A stretch of 64,000 bases of DNA from Rhodococcus sp. IEGM 1379. GTDB lineage: Bacteria; Actinomycetota; Actinomycetes; Mycobacteriales; Mycobacteriaceae. Where the stretch lies: contig NZ_JASHKR010000019.1 of the NCBI RefSeq assembly GCF_030056815.1, forward strand, positions 40,219 to 104,218, written 5' to 3'. The notes under the pieces were generated by a model that did no database searches, had not been told where the DNA came from, and was given only the letters and a program-made list of their open reading frames with translations. The position numbers were made by a program, and so were the translations under genes. Within the stretch, counting starts at the first letter, position 1; every line of letters begins with the position of its first letter. Of this stretch, positions 28,672 to 37,748 are shown piece by piece.

Positions 28672-29994
28672 TCAGTCGCGCTCTCGTTCCTCACGGGCTC
28701 GCTGCAGGAACGGGCTGGGATTCTGGCCACCGATGGGACCGTGGCCCAGGACGCCGTGCTCGTAGGCGGACTCCGCGTGCAGGGCGACGTCGATGCCCCG
28801 GGCTTCGTCTTCCCGCGAAATGCGGAAACCGAAGGTTTTGTCGATGAGTTTCCCGAGGCCGTAGGTGACACCGAAGGCGTAGAGCGCGACCACGACGACG
28901 CCGACGAACTGCTTGCCCAGTTGCGTGAAACCGCCGCCGAGGAACAGGCCTTCCGGTCCACCGGTCATGACGGCCGTCGCAAGCAATCCGATCATCAATG
29001 AGCCGATGATGCCGCCGACGAGGTGGACGCCGACAACGTCGAGGGAGTCGTCGTAGCCGAGTTTGTGCTTCCAGCTCACCGCGTACGAGCAGACGATTCC
29101 GGCAACCAAACCGATGATCGTGGCACCGAACATGTTGACGGTTCCGCAGGACGGTGTGATGGCGACCAGACCGGCGACGACGCCCGACGCGGCGCCGAAG
29201 GTGGTGGGGTGGCCGTCGCGATTCTGTTCGACGAACAACCAGCCGAGTAGGCCGGTGCAACCCGCGACCAGGGTATTGAGGAAGATCTGTGCGGCCATAC
29301 CGTCGGCGGCGAGGGCGGAGCCGGCATTGAAACCGAACCAACCGAACCAGAGCAGTCCGACGCCGAGCAGGACAAACGGGAGGTTGTGCGGACGCATCGA
29401 TTCAGCCTTGAAGCCCATTCGTTGGCCGAGGACCAGGGCAAGCGCGAGGCCCGACGCGCCGGAGACGATCTCGACGACGAGGCCACCCGCGTAGTCGAGT
29501 GCTCCCATCCGGGCGAGCCAGCCCTGCGGATTCCACACCCAATGTGCGACGGGTGCGTAGACGAGCAGCGACCAGATCGGGACGAAGATCATCCAGGCGG
29601 AGAATTTGGCACGGTCCGCGATCGCCCCGCTGATCAGTGCTGCGGTCAGGATCGCGAAGGTCAGTTGGAAGGTCGCGAACAGCACTTCCGGAACGTTCCC
29701 GTGCACGGTCGACGGGTCGATGCCCGCCATACCGAGGTGTTCGAGTCCGCCGATGATGCCGCCGTGATCGTCGCCGAATACCAGGCTGTATCCCACGAAC
29801 AGCCAGGCCACGGTGACGAGCGCGATGGAGACGAAGCTCATCATGATCATGTTCAGCACGCCGGTCGAACGGACCATGCCGCCGTAGAACAGGGCAAGGC
29901 CCGGTGTCATCAGAAGAACGAGGGCGGTACTGACGAGCAGCCAAGCAGTTGCTCCGGCGTCGATGGTGGCGGGCACAGTTTTCTCCTCCCACAC
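28672..29994 (-). CDS. amt: Ammonium transporter, Amt family
   Basis: The 440-residue, 11-helix channel protein is a member of Amt/MEP/Rh. Landmarks are the first helix with TALVLLMTPGLALFYGGMV, the twin-His pore residues in PVAHWVWNPQGWL and DVVGVHLVGGIIG, and FAILTAALISGAIADRAKF. The C-terminal regulatory tail is long (about 40 residues). No glnK or glnD gene is beside it, unlike the usual actinobacterial amt-glnK-glnD operon, so this is probably a second, unlinked copy. Confidence 0.92.
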   Translation of the reverse strand: MWEEKTVPATIDAGATAWLLVSTALVLLMTPGLALFYGGMVRSTGVLNMIMMSFVSIALVTVAWLFVGYSLVFGDDHGGIIGGLEHLGMAGIDPSTVHGNVPEVLFATFQLTFAILTAALISGAIADRAKFSAWMIFVPIWSLLVYAPVAHWVWNPQGWLARMGALDYAGGLVVEIVSGASGLALALVLGQRMGFKAESMRPHNLPFVLLGVGLLWFGWFGFNAGSALAADGMAAQIFLNTLVAGCTGLLGWLFVEQNRDGHPTTFGAASGVVAGLVAITPSCGTVNMFGATIIGLVAGIVCSYAVSWKHKLGYDDSLDVVGVHLVGGIIGSLMIGLLATAVMTGGPEGLFLGGGFTQLGKQFVGVVVVALYAFGVTYGLGKLIDKTFGFRISREDEARGIDVALHAESAYEHGVLGHGPIGGQNPSPFLQRAREERERD

Positions 29995-30128
29995 GCGGAC
30001 CTGTCCGCGTGCACGAAACCCACGATGCGTGTGTGTGGTTTCCGCTGCACTGCCATTGTGTTGCGAACATGTTTCGACGCAAAAGCCAGTGGTTTTTACC
30101 TGTCGTACGTCGCCGGTAGTCTTTGCCC

Positions 30129-32291
30129 GTGGCCCTGTACCGGAAGTATCGACCGGCGACTTTCGCCGAGGTGGTGGGGCAGGAACATGTCACCGCACCA
30201 CTGAGCACCGCCCTCGACGCAAAGCGCATCAACCATGCCTACCTGTTTTCCGGCCCTCGCGGCTGTGGAAAGACGTCGTCGGCGCGTATTTTGGCGCGGT
30301 CGCTGAACTGTAAGGAAGGCCCGACGTCGACACCCTGTGGGGTGTGTAATTCCTGCATCGCGCTCGGTCCGGGTGGGCCGGGAAACGTCGACGTCACGGA
30401 ACTCGACGCCGCCAGCCACGGTGGTGTCGACGACACTCGTGAACTTCGAGACAAAGCTTCCTACGCCCCCGTCGAGTCGAAGTACCGCATCTTCATCATC
30501 GACGAGGCTCACATGGTGACAGTGGCGGGCTTCAACGCGCTGCTCAAGATCGTCGAAGAGCCGCCGGAGCACCTCATCTTCATCTTCGCGACCACGGAAC
30601 CGGAGAAGGTTCTTCCGACCATCCGTTCGCGTACCCACCACTACCCTTTCCGTCTCCTGGCTCCGTCCACCATGCGTGGGCTTCTCGAGAAAGTCTGCGG
30701 GCAAGAGGGCGTTCCCGTGGAACCGGCCGTATACCCGCTGGTCATCAAGGCCGGTGGCGGATCGCCGCGTGATTCCCTGAGTATTCTCGATCAACTCCTT
30801 GCCGGAGCTGGCGAGGAAGGCGTTACGTATCCGCGTGCGCTCTCACTTCTGGGCGTCACGGATGTCGCGCTCATTGATGAGGCTGTAAATGCGTTGTCGG
30901 CCAGCGACGGTGCGGCACTGTTCGGAACCATCGAACGTGTCATGGACGCCGGTCACGATCCGCGTCGCTTTGCCCTCGATCTACTCGAGCGTCTACGCGA
31001 TCTCATCCTGATGCAGGCAGTTCCCGATGCCAGCGAAACCGGATTGGTCGATGCTCCCGAGGCTGAACTGGCAACGATGCGAGAGCAGATTCAGCGCGTC
31101 GGACCGGCTGCGTTGACGCGTTTCGCCGAAACAGTCCACGCTGGTCTGGGCGAGATGCGAGGCGCTACCGCACCGCGATTGCTCCTCGAAGTGATCTGCG
31201 CCAGAATGCTGCTGCCTTCGGCATCGGATGCCGAATCGGCTGTACTTCAGCGGTTGGAGCGAATCGAAAGAGGCATCCCGGCAGTGGGTTCCGGTGCGGC
31301 GCCGTCGCAACCTGCACAGCCCGCGCGACCTGCACAGCCCGCGCAACCTGCACAGCCCGCGCAACCTGCACACGTGGCGCCGGTTGCTCAGGCTCCTGCC
31401 TCGGCTCCGGAGGTCGAGTCCAAGTTCCAGCGTCCCTCGCAGCGTAAGCCGGAGCCAGAAGTTGTGACACCGGCGTCTGTCGCGCCTGCCGTTGCACCGG
31501 CGCCTGTCGTGGAAGTGCCTGCGCCTGAGCCTGTTGTCTTGCCCGAACCTGTAGTCGAGTCTGAGCCAGTCCACGAGCCTGAGCTTGCCGTCGAGCCTGA
31601 GCCTGCCGTCGAGCCTGAGCCTGCTGTCGAACTTGAGCCTGCTGTCGAACCTGAACCTGAAGCCCCGGTTTCGGCAGGTCCTACCGTCGAAGTTTTGCGT
31701 GATGCCTGGAATACATTGCGCAACAAGGTGAGTGAGCGAAACAAGGTTCTACCGGCAATGCTCTCGGCTGCAACGGTTCATGACGTGCGGGGGCAGGTGC
31801 TGGTGATAGCGCATGTCACTCCGGTGCTCGGTGCCCGTGTCACCTCGCCGCACAATGCTGCGGTCATTTGTGAAGTGCTCTCCGAAATGTTCGGCGGCAC
31901 TTGGCAAGTGGAGTATCAGGAGGGCGCTCCGACGGTTCATGCTTCAGTTGCGTCGGCAAAGCCCGCCGAGGCTCCCGTTCGCGCTGCGGCAGCGCCGCGT
32001 TTTTCGCGACCCAGTCAGGAGCGGGCGGCGCAGGCCCCGGCGTCGACGTCCACGCAACGTGGGCCGGATCGCGGTTCCGACGACATTCCGCCGCCCGAGG
32101 CTCCGGACTATCCGGACGACCCCGAACCGGAGGTCGACTACGAAGCGACACCTGCTGCGGCCACGCCGGAGGAGGAGAAACAGATGGTCGCCGAGGCTGC
32201 GCAGCCTGGCGATCCGAGTACCCGACGCGATCCGGAGGAAGTAGCAAAAGAGCTACTCAAGGACGTTCTCGGAGCCCGCAAACTCGAATAG
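30129..32291 (+). CDS. dnaX: DNA polymerase III subunits gamma/tau
   Basis: DnaX is the clamp-loader ATPase core. The 720-residue protein has the AAA+ domain (about 1-240) with Walker A GPRGCGKTS, a zinc module CKEGPTSTPCGVCNSC, Walker B IIDEAH and sensor SRTHHYPF. The collar follows to about 370. The linker from 385 to 520 is low complexity, first (P)AQPA repeats and then EPEPAV repeats. A C-terminal domain lies at about 525-610. GTG 30129 (VALYRKYRP) is favoured over TTG 30123. No slippery frameshift site was recognised, so a shorter gamma form is not predicted. Confidence 0.93.
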   Translation: MALYRKYRPATFAEVVGQEHVTAPLSTALDAKRINHAYLFSGPRGCGKTSSARILARSLNCKEGPTSTPCGVCNSCIALGPGGPGNVDVTELDAASHGGVDDTRELRDKASYAPVESKYRIFIIDEAHMVTVAGFNALLKIVEEPPEHLIFIFATTEPEKVLPTIRSRTHHYPFRLLAPSTMRGLLEKVCGQEGVPVEPAVYPLVIKAGGGSPRDSLSILDQLLAGAGEEGVTYPRALSLLGVTDVALIDEAVNALSASDGAALFGTIERVMDAGHDPRRFALDLLERLRDLILMQAVPDASETGLVDAPEAELATMREQIQRVGPAALTRFAETVHAGLGEMRGATAPRLLLEVICARMLLPSASDAESAVLQRLERIERGIPAVGSGAAPSQPAQPARPAQPAQPAQPAQPAHVAPVAQAPASAPEVESKFQRPSQRKPEPEVVTPASVAPAVAPAPVVEVPAPEPVVLPEPVVESEPVHEPELAVEPEPAVEPEPAVELEPAVEPEPEAPVSAGPTVEVLRDAWNTLRNKVSERNKVLPAMLSAATVHDVRGQVLVIAHVTPVLGARVTSPHNAAVICEVLSEMFGGTWQVEYQEGAPTVHASVASAKPAEAPVRAAAAPRFSRPSQERAAQAPASTSTQRGPDRGSDDIPPPEAPDYPDDPEPEVDYEATPAAATPEEEKQMVAEAAQPGDPSTRRDPEEVAKELLKDVLGARKLE

Positions 32292-32347
32292 TCGAGAGTT
32301 TTCACCTGAGTTATAGGCGGAAGCCGAGCCTCTCAGGGCCGGGAGGG

Positions 32348-32390
32348 AAGGAGGGGCGCACCAGGCCAACAGCCTGGTGCGCCCCTCCTT
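32348..32390. terminator. Terminator after dnaX
   Basis: Perfect 19-bp arms (32348-32366, 32372-32390) enclose the loop CAACA, ending in CTCCTTT. It lies 57 bases after the dnaX stop and just before the remnant gene on the opposite strand, so it may serve both. Confidence 0.85.
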
Positions 32391-32400
32391 TGCTCGGAAA

Positions 32401-32625
32401 CTACTTGCCCCACAAGGTCGTGAAATCTTCCCTGACGGTCGGAACGGCAGGCGGGAATGATGAGATGGCCGCTGGAATCGTGAAGGCTTGCTGGCCTTCC
32501 TTGATCATCGCCAGATTGGTGACGCCTCCGATTGCACCTCCGATCTGCACCTTGTCGGCGAGCCCAGCTGATTTGAGTACAGTGGGCAGCCCAACCGCGA
32601 GTGCATCATTGTGGTGTGCGGAGGC
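32401..32625 (-). pseudogene. C-terminal remnant of a sugar ABC transporter substrate-binding protein
   Basis: Only the last 70 or so codons are recognisable: NDALAVGLPTVLKSAGLADK, VQIGGAIGGVTNLAMIKEG and the tail VPTVREDFTTLWGK fit the closing lobe of RbsB-like periplasmic binding proteins. Upstream (toward higher coordinates) the frame turns into unrelated Arg/Cys-rich sequence. No signal peptide, ATPase or permease genes are present. It is a relic lying in the dnaX-fadA gap. Confidence 0.7.
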
Positions 32626-32959
32626 TGAAGTACAACAGATAATCGCTTTTCGTGAACAGCAGGCAATTGCTGTCCGACGTGCCGGCGGCACTCTCGACGC
32701 ATAGGCGTGGGGGTGTCGCCGGATGCGTTTGTGAGGCAGGATCGGGCAGGTAGGAACCGGTAGTGGCCGCCCCGGCCGACGTTGTGATCACCTCGGTCAT
32801 GGAGCAGGATCGCTTCAGTCCTTCCCATATTTCTGGAACACGTTCTAGAGTGGGAGGGCTGAGGTTTGTACCGGGCTGAGCGCCTACACACGGGCTCGGC
32901 CGAGGCAGACCGGTTCGACGCAAACAGGGTCGACGCATACATGGAAGGAACACCTCACA
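32626..32959. other. Upstream region of fadA-fadB
   Basis: This stretch has no gene that can be supported. It holds the decayed sequence in front of the binding-protein relic and the promoter region of the fadA-fadB operon, including the KstR-type operator at 32834-32847. Confidence 0.5.
32834..32847. promoter_or_regulatory. KstR-type operator upstream of fadA
   Basis: TGGAACACGTTCTA matches the published KstR consensus TnnAACnnGTTnnA at every fixed base and is nearly palindromic over 16 bases (CTGGAACACGTTCTAG). It lies about 110 bases upstream of the fadA start. No kstR gene is in this window. Confidence 0.65.
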
Positions 32960-34174
32960 GTGACCACAGAGGCATTCATTTATGAAGCCATCCGTACCCC
33001 GCGAGGCCGCGGCAAGAAGACCGGTTCGTTGCACTCGGTCAAGCCGATCTCGCTGGTTACGGGTCTGATCCGGGAACTGCGCGTGCGCTTCCCTGATCTC
33101 GACGAGGATCGGATCTCCGATCTCATCCTGGGCGTCGTCACTCCGGTGGGCGATCAGGGCATGGATATTGCGCGCATCGCAGTCAACGACGCCAAGTTGC
33201 CGGACACCGTCGGTGGCGTGCAGCTCAACCGTTTCTGCGCTTCGGGCCTCGAAGCAGTCAACATGGCTGCTCAGAAGATCCGCTCGGGCTGGGACGAGAT
33301 GGTAATCGCCGGTGGCGTCGAGTCGATGTCCCGCGTTCCGATGGGAAGCGACGGCGGCGCATGGGCACTGGATCCCGCGACCAACTACGACAACTACTTC
33401 GTTCCTCAGGGCGTCGGCGCAGACCTTATCGCCACCATCGAGGGCTTCTCGCGTGACGACGTCGACGCGTACGCAGTGCGTTCGCAGGATCTTGCTGCCA
33501 AGGCGTGGACCGGCGGATACTTCGCCAAGTCCGTTGTTCCGGTCAGGGACATGAACGGCATCACCATCCTCGACAACGACGAGCACATGCGTCCCGGAAC
33601 CACGGTCGAAGGCCTCGCTGGCCTCGCGTCGGCGTTCGGTGTTGTCGGTGAAATCGGCGGTTTCGACGCCGTAGCGCTGCAGAAGTACCACTGGATCGAA
33701 AAGATCAACCACATTCACCACGGTGGAAACAGTTCGGGAATCGTTGACGGTGCGGCACTCGTGCTCGTTGGCTCCGAAAGTGCCGGCCAGGCAATGAACC
33801 TGACCCCGCGCGCCCGCGTCGTTGCTACCGCCACCAGCGGTGCCGACTCCACGATCATGCTGACCGGCCCCACCCCGGCATCGAAGAAGGTTCTGGCCGC
33901 GGCCGGCCTGACGGTCGACGACATCGACCTCTTCGAGATCAACGAGGCCTTCGCCTCCGTCGTCCTGAAGTTCCAGAAGGACATGAACATCCCGGACGAG
34001 AAGCTCAACGTCAACGGCGGCGCTATCGCCATGGGTCACCCGCTCGGTGCTACCGGCGCAATGATTCTCGGCACGATGGTCGACGAACTCGAGCGTCGCG
34101 GCGGCAAGCGCGCACTCATCACACTGTGCATCGGTGGCGGCATGGGTGTTGCCACCATCATTGAACGCGTCTAA
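32960..34174 (+). CDS. fadA: Acetyl-CoA acyltransferase (thiolase), FadA-type
   Basis: The enzyme cleaves 3-ketoacyl-CoA with CoA in the last beta-oxidation step. The 404-residue thiolase has the nucleophilic Cys in [15 protein letters not shown] (about Cys 93), the His in [15 protein letters not shown] and the C-terminal acid/base Cys in LCIGGGMG. It is followed after 47 bases by fadB on the same strand, forming the trifunctional beta-oxidation complex. The GTG start at 32960 follows a GGAAGGAAC Shine-Dalgarno region. Confidence 0.93.
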   Translation: MTTEAFIYEAIRTPRGRGKKTGSLHSVKPISLVTGLIRELRVRFPDLDEDRISDLILGVVTPVGDQGMDIARIAVNDAKLPDTVGGVQLNRFCASGLEAVNMAAQKIRSGWDEMVIAGGVESMSRVPMGSDGGAWALDPATNYDNYFVPQGVGADLIATIEGFSRDDVDAYAVRSQDLAAKAWTGGYFAKSVVPVRDMNGITILDNDEHMRPGTTVEGLAGLASAFGVVGEIGGFDAVALQKYHWIEKINHIHHGGNSSGIVDGAALVLVGSESAGQAMNLTPRARVVATATSGADSTIMLTGPTPASKKVLAAAGLTVDDIDLFEINEAFASVVLKFQKDMNIPDEKLNVNGGAIAMGHPLGATGAMILGTMVDELERRGGKRALITLCIGGGMGVATIIERV

Positions 34175-34221
34175 GAGACCTGCCCCCTTCTTCACTCGGA
34201 CTTACCAGGAGACGAATCAGC

Positions 34222-36360
34222 GTGACCGAGAACAACATGATCAACTGGGAGCAGGACTCCGACGGCATCGTCGTGCTCACCATGGACGACCCCAACCAGG
34301 GTGCCAACACCATGAACAACCTGTACAAGCAGTCGATGGGCGCTACCGTCGATCGCTTGTACGCCGAGAAGGACTCCATCACCGGAGTTGTCCTCACCTC
34401 TGCCAAGAAGACCTTCTTCGCCGGCGGTGACCTCAAGAACATGATCAAGGTGGGCCCCGAGCAGGCTCCCGAAATCTTCGAAGAGGTCGGTGTCATTCGG
34501 GCCGCTCTGCGTCGTCTCGAGACCCTCGGCAAGCCGGTTGTCACGGCTATCAACGGTGCGGCACTGGGCGGCGGCCTCGAAATCGCTCTGGCAACCCACT
34601 ACCGCATCGCAGCCGACGTCAAGGGCGTCAAGATCGGCCTGCCCGAGGTCACCCTCGGCCTGCTCCCCGGCGGCGGCGGCATCGTGCGCACTGTTCGTAT
34701 GCTCGGCCTGCAGAACGCGCTCATGGGCGTCCTGCTCCAGGGTCAGCAGCGCGGCCCCGTCGAGGCCAAGGAAGTCGGTCTCGTCGACGAGGTTGTCGGT
34801 TCGATCGAAGAACTGGTTCCCGCTGCGAAGGCATGGATCAAGGCCAATCCCGAAGGCGGCGTACAGCCTTGGGACAAGAAGGGTTACAAGATCCCGGGCG
34901 GAACTCCGGCAACTCCGGCGTTTGCAGCCAACCTTCCGGCATTCCCGGCAAACCTGCGTAAGACCCTCAAGGGTGCTCCCATGCCGGCTCCGCGCGCCAT
35001 CATGGCCGCAGCTGTCGAGGGTTCGCAGGTCGACATCGACAACGCGCTGATCATCGAGGCACGGTACTTCACGTCCCTCGTCACCGGCCGTATCGCGAAG
35101 AACATGATCCAGGCATTCTTCTTCGACATGCAGGCAATCGGCTCCGGCGCCTCGCGTCCGAAGGACATCGCCAAGACCCCGATCACCAAGATCGGTGTCC
35201 TCGGCGCCGGCATGATGGGCGCCGGCATCGCGTACGTTTCCGCGAAGGCAGGCTACGAGGTCGTCCTCAAGGACGTCACCATCGAAGCTGCAAACAAGGG
35301 CAAGGCGTACTCCGAAGGTATTGAGGCCAAGGCACTCTCGCGTGGTAAGACCACGCAGGAGAAGTCCGATGCACTGCTCGCCAAGATCACCCCGACGGCT
35401 GACCCGGCAGATTTTGCCGGCGTCGACTTCGTCATCGAGGCAGTCTTCGAGAGCCAGGAACTCAAGCACAAGGTCTTCCAGGAGATCGAGGACATCGTGG
35501 AGCCCAACGCACTGCTGGGCTCCAACACCTCGACGCTGCCCATCACGGGCCTCGCCACCGGCGTGAAGCGTCCGGAAGATTTCATCGGAGTCCACTTCTT
35601 CTCTCCCGTCGACAAGATGCCGCTGGTGGAGATCATCCGTGGTGAGAAGACGTCCGACGAGGCTCTGGCTCGCGTATTCGACTACGTCCAGGCAATTCGT
35701 AAGACGCCGATCGTCGTCAACGATTCGCGTGGCTTCTTCACCTCGCGCGTCATCGGCACGTTCATCAACGAGGCCATCGGCATGGTTGCCGAGGGCATCG
35801 ACCCGGCCACCGTCGAGCAGGCCGGTATGCAGGCCGGTTACCCGGCTGCGCCGCTTCAGCTTTCGGATGAGCTCAACCTCACCCTGATGCAGAAGATCCG
35901 CAAGGAAAGCGCGGACGCAGCCAAGGCCGAAGGCCGCGAGCTACCGGTAGATCCGGCCGGTGGAGTTATCAACTACCTCGTCGACGCGGGCCGCACCGGC
36001 CGCCTCGGCGGCGCCGGATTCTACGACTACGCCGAAGGTAAGCGCGTCGGCCTCTGGTCCGGGCTGCGAGAGAACTTCAACTCCGGAACCTCGGACGCGC
36101 CGATCCAGGATCTCATCGATCGAATGCTGTTCATCGAGGCTATCGAGACGCAGAAGTGCTTCGACGAGGGTGTTCTCATGACCACCGCCGACGCCAACAT
36201 CGGCTCCATCCTGGGTATCGGTTACCCCGCCTGGACGGGTGGCGTCAGCCAGTTCGTCACCGGCTACGAGGGCGGCGAGGCTGGATTCGTCGCTCGTGCT
36301 GAGGAATTGGCCGCCAAGTACGGCGAGCGGTTCACGCCGCCGGCGTCGCTGAAGGGCTAG
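34222..36360 (+). CDS. fadB: Fatty oxidation complex alpha subunit (enoyl-CoA hydratase/3-hydroxyacyl-CoA dehydrogenase)
   Basis: The 712-residue bifunctional protein has residues 1-200 as a crotonase domain with oxyanion-hole segments KTFFAGGDLKNM and INGAALGGGLEIALATHY. The conserved Glu pair region is IGLPEVTLGLLPGGGG. Residues 320-500 are an NAD-binding domain opening with IGVLGAGMMGAGIAYV, with the catalytic His in GVHFFSPVDKMPLVEII, and residues 505-700 form the 3HCDH C-terminal repeats. With fadA upstream it forms the housekeeping fatty-acid beta-oxidation complex. Confidence 0.94.
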   Translation: MTENNMINWEQDSDGIVVLTMDDPNQGANTMNNLYKQSMGATVDRLYAEKDSITGVVLTSAKKTFFAGGDLKNMIKVGPEQAPEIFEEVGVIRAALRRLETLGKPVVTAINGAALGGGLEIALATHYRIAADVKGVKIGLPEVTLGLLPGGGGIVRTVRMLGLQNALMGVLLQGQQRGPVEAKEVGLVDEVVGSIEELVPAAKAWIKANPEGGVQPWDKKGYKIPGGTPATPAFAANLPAFPANLRKTLKGAPMPAPRAIMAAAVEGSQVDIDNALIIEARYFTSLVTGRIAKNMIQAFFFDMQAIGSGASRPKDIAKTPITKIGVLGAGMMGAGIAYVSAKAGYEVVLKDVTIEAANKGKAYSEGIEAKALSRGKTTQEKSDALLAKITPTADPADFAGVDFVIEAVFESQELKHKVFQEIEDIVEPNALLGSNTSTLPITGLATGVKRPEDFIGVHFFSPVDKMPLVEIIRGEKTSDEALARVFDYVQAIRKTPIVVNDSRGFFTSRVIGTFINEAIGMVAEGIDPATVEQAGMQAGYPAAPLQLSDELNLTLMQKIRKESADAAKAEGRELPVDPAGGVINYLVDAGRTGRLGGAGFYDYAEGKRVGLWSGLRENFNSGTSDAPIQDLIDRMLFIEAIETQKCFDEGVLMTTADANIGSILGIGYPAWTGGVSQFVTGYEGGEAGFVARAEELAAKYGERFTPPASLKG

Positions 36361-36376
36361 TCTCTACCGACCCATT

Positions 36377-36431
36377 CTGAGCGAACGTACCTTTCGGCGC
36401 ATCTAACGCGCTGAAAGGTACGTTCGCTCAG
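36377..36431. repeat. 19-bp perfect hairpin after fadB
   Basis: CTGAGCGAACGTACCTTTC (36377-36395) and its complement (36413-36431) enclose GGCGC-ATCTAAC-GCGCT, whose GCGC ends also pair. There is no T-run. It separates the convergent fadB and methyltransferase genes and shares sequence with 3430-3460, so it is both a likely terminator and a member of a dispersed element. Confidence 0.8.
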
Positions 36432-36446
36432 TTAGTGGGGGTGGTA

Positions 36447-37748
36447 CTACCCCTTCCACCACGGCCGCAGCGGCACATGCGCTTCACCCTTGGCGCCGAG
36501 TTTGACGGCCAGAACCTGGTGCAGCTGAACCACATTGCGCTCGAAGCCCAAGCGGGAGCCGGCCATGTAGAGGCCCCACACGCGAGCGGTACCTTCACCG
36601 ACCTCCGCGACGCAGGCGTCCCAGTTGTCGACGAGGTTCTGGCACCAGCCGGCGAGGGTCAATGCGTAGTGTTCGCGGAGGTTTTCCTCATGCCGCACTT
36701 CGAGTCCCACGTTCTGGATCTCGGAAATGATGCGGCCCGAGCCGGTGAGCTCCCCGTCGGGGAAGACGTACCGGTCGATGAAACCGCCGGCCTTGGCGCT
36801 GCCGCGGTTGTCCGGACGCGTGATGCAGTGGTTGAGCAGGCGCCCACCTTCGCGCAGTTTGTCCTTGAGGAATTCGAAGTACGCCGGGTAGTTTCCGACG
36901 CCGATGTGTTCGGTCAGTCCGATGGAAGATATTGCGTCAAAACCTGTTTCGGCTACATCGCGGTAGTCGGAGAAGCGAACCTGCGCGAGGTTCGCGAGCC
37001 CCTCGTCTTCTATGGCTTTCTGTGCCCAGTCTGCCTGTTCGCGTGAGAGGGTCACGCCGATAACCTTGACGCCCCGACGTGCCGCGTAGCGGACCATCGA
37101 GCCCCAGCCGCAGCCGATGTCGAGGAGACGGTCACCTTCCTTCAGCCCGAGTTTCTCGAATACCAAGCGGTACTTGTTTTCCTGGGCGGCTTCGAGAGAC
37201 TGTTCGGTGTTCTCGTAGGTAGCGCACGTGTACGTCATGGACGGGCCGAGGACATGCTCGTAGAAGGTGTTCGAGACGTCGTAGTGATGGTGAATGACTT
37301 CGGCGTCGCGAGTCTTGGAGTGACGCAACCCTTCTGCGACGCGGCGCCAGCGCGGGAGATGTTCCTGCGGCGGCGGAGCGATGGGGCGCAACAGATCCCA
37401 TCCGAGAGAGCGTGTGATGCTGGCCAGCGTCAGTGCGGACGGTCGCTTGAGGTGAAGTTCGTCGCCCATGACGCGCAGGATCTCGTAGGGGTCGCCGGGA
37501 TGAACGCCCTCGGCTTCGAGGTCTCCGGAGACGTAGGCCCTGGCCATGCCGAGATCGCCGGGAGCAGTTGCTAGATATGTAGTTCCGCGTGTCGACTTGA
37601 GGTGGAGTCCGTAGTCGGCGTCTTCCGGTCCGGCGACGGACCCGTCGTACGCGGTAAATCGTAGCGGCAACATGCCGTCGGAAAGTGTCTCTAGTATCTC
37701 CGCGATGGAGAGTTTTTCTTGGTTTTTGGAGTCCTTGAACGTGGTCAT
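36447..37748 (-). CDS. Cyclopropane/10-methylene fatty acyl phospholipid methyltransferase
   Basis: The 433-residue SAM-dependent methyltransferase is of the CFA synthase family. An N-terminal domain (1-130) is followed by the CFA signature HHHYDVSNTFYEHVLGPSMTYTCA, the SAM loop LLDIGCGWGSMVRYAA and the catalytic-region motif SIGLTEHIGVGNY. It is paired with a FAD oxidoreductase that overlaps its start by ATGA. Such pairs (TmsB/TmsA) make 10-methyl branched (tuberculostearic-type) fatty acids, and the locus also corresponds by position to Rv3720/Rv3719. Whether the product is a methyl branch or a cyclopropane is inference. Confidence 0.85.
   Translation of the reverse strand: MTTFKDSKNQEKLSIAEILETLSDGMLPLRFTAYDGSVAGPEDADYGLHLKSTRGTTYLATAPGDLGMARAYVSGDLEAEGVHPGDPYEILRVMGDELHLKRPSALTLASITRSLGWDLLRPIAPPPQEHLPRWRRVAEGLRHSKTRDAEVIHHHYDVSNTFYEHVLGPSMTYTCATYENTEQSLEAAQENKYRLVFEKLGLKEGDRLLDIGCGWGSMVRYAARRGVKVIGVTLSREQADWAQKAIEDEGLANLAQVRFSDYRDVAETGFDAISSIGLTEHIGVGNYPAYFEFLKDKLREGGRLLNHCITRPDNRGSAKAGGFIDRYVFPDGELTGSGRIISEIQNVGLEVRHEENLREHYALTLAGWCQNLVDNWDACVAEVGEGTARVWGLYMAGSRLGFERNVVQLHQVLAVKLGAKGEAHVPLRPWWKG

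Noticed and set aside
30129..32291. Programmed frameshift in dnaX to make gamma
   Set aside because: No A-run slippery sequence with a downstream hairpin was found in the expected region; the repeats there are in-frame Ala/Pro/Glu codons.
32348..32390. Hairpin as an attachment site or insertion scar of the binding-protein relic
   Set aside because: No direct repeats or integrase are present and its position just after dnaX fits a terminator.
32606..34195. Long open frame on the minus strand opposite fadA
   Set aside because: It is a GC-rich shadow frame; its composition (Arg/His/Val-rich, no family motif) and the clear thiolase on the plus strand rule it out.
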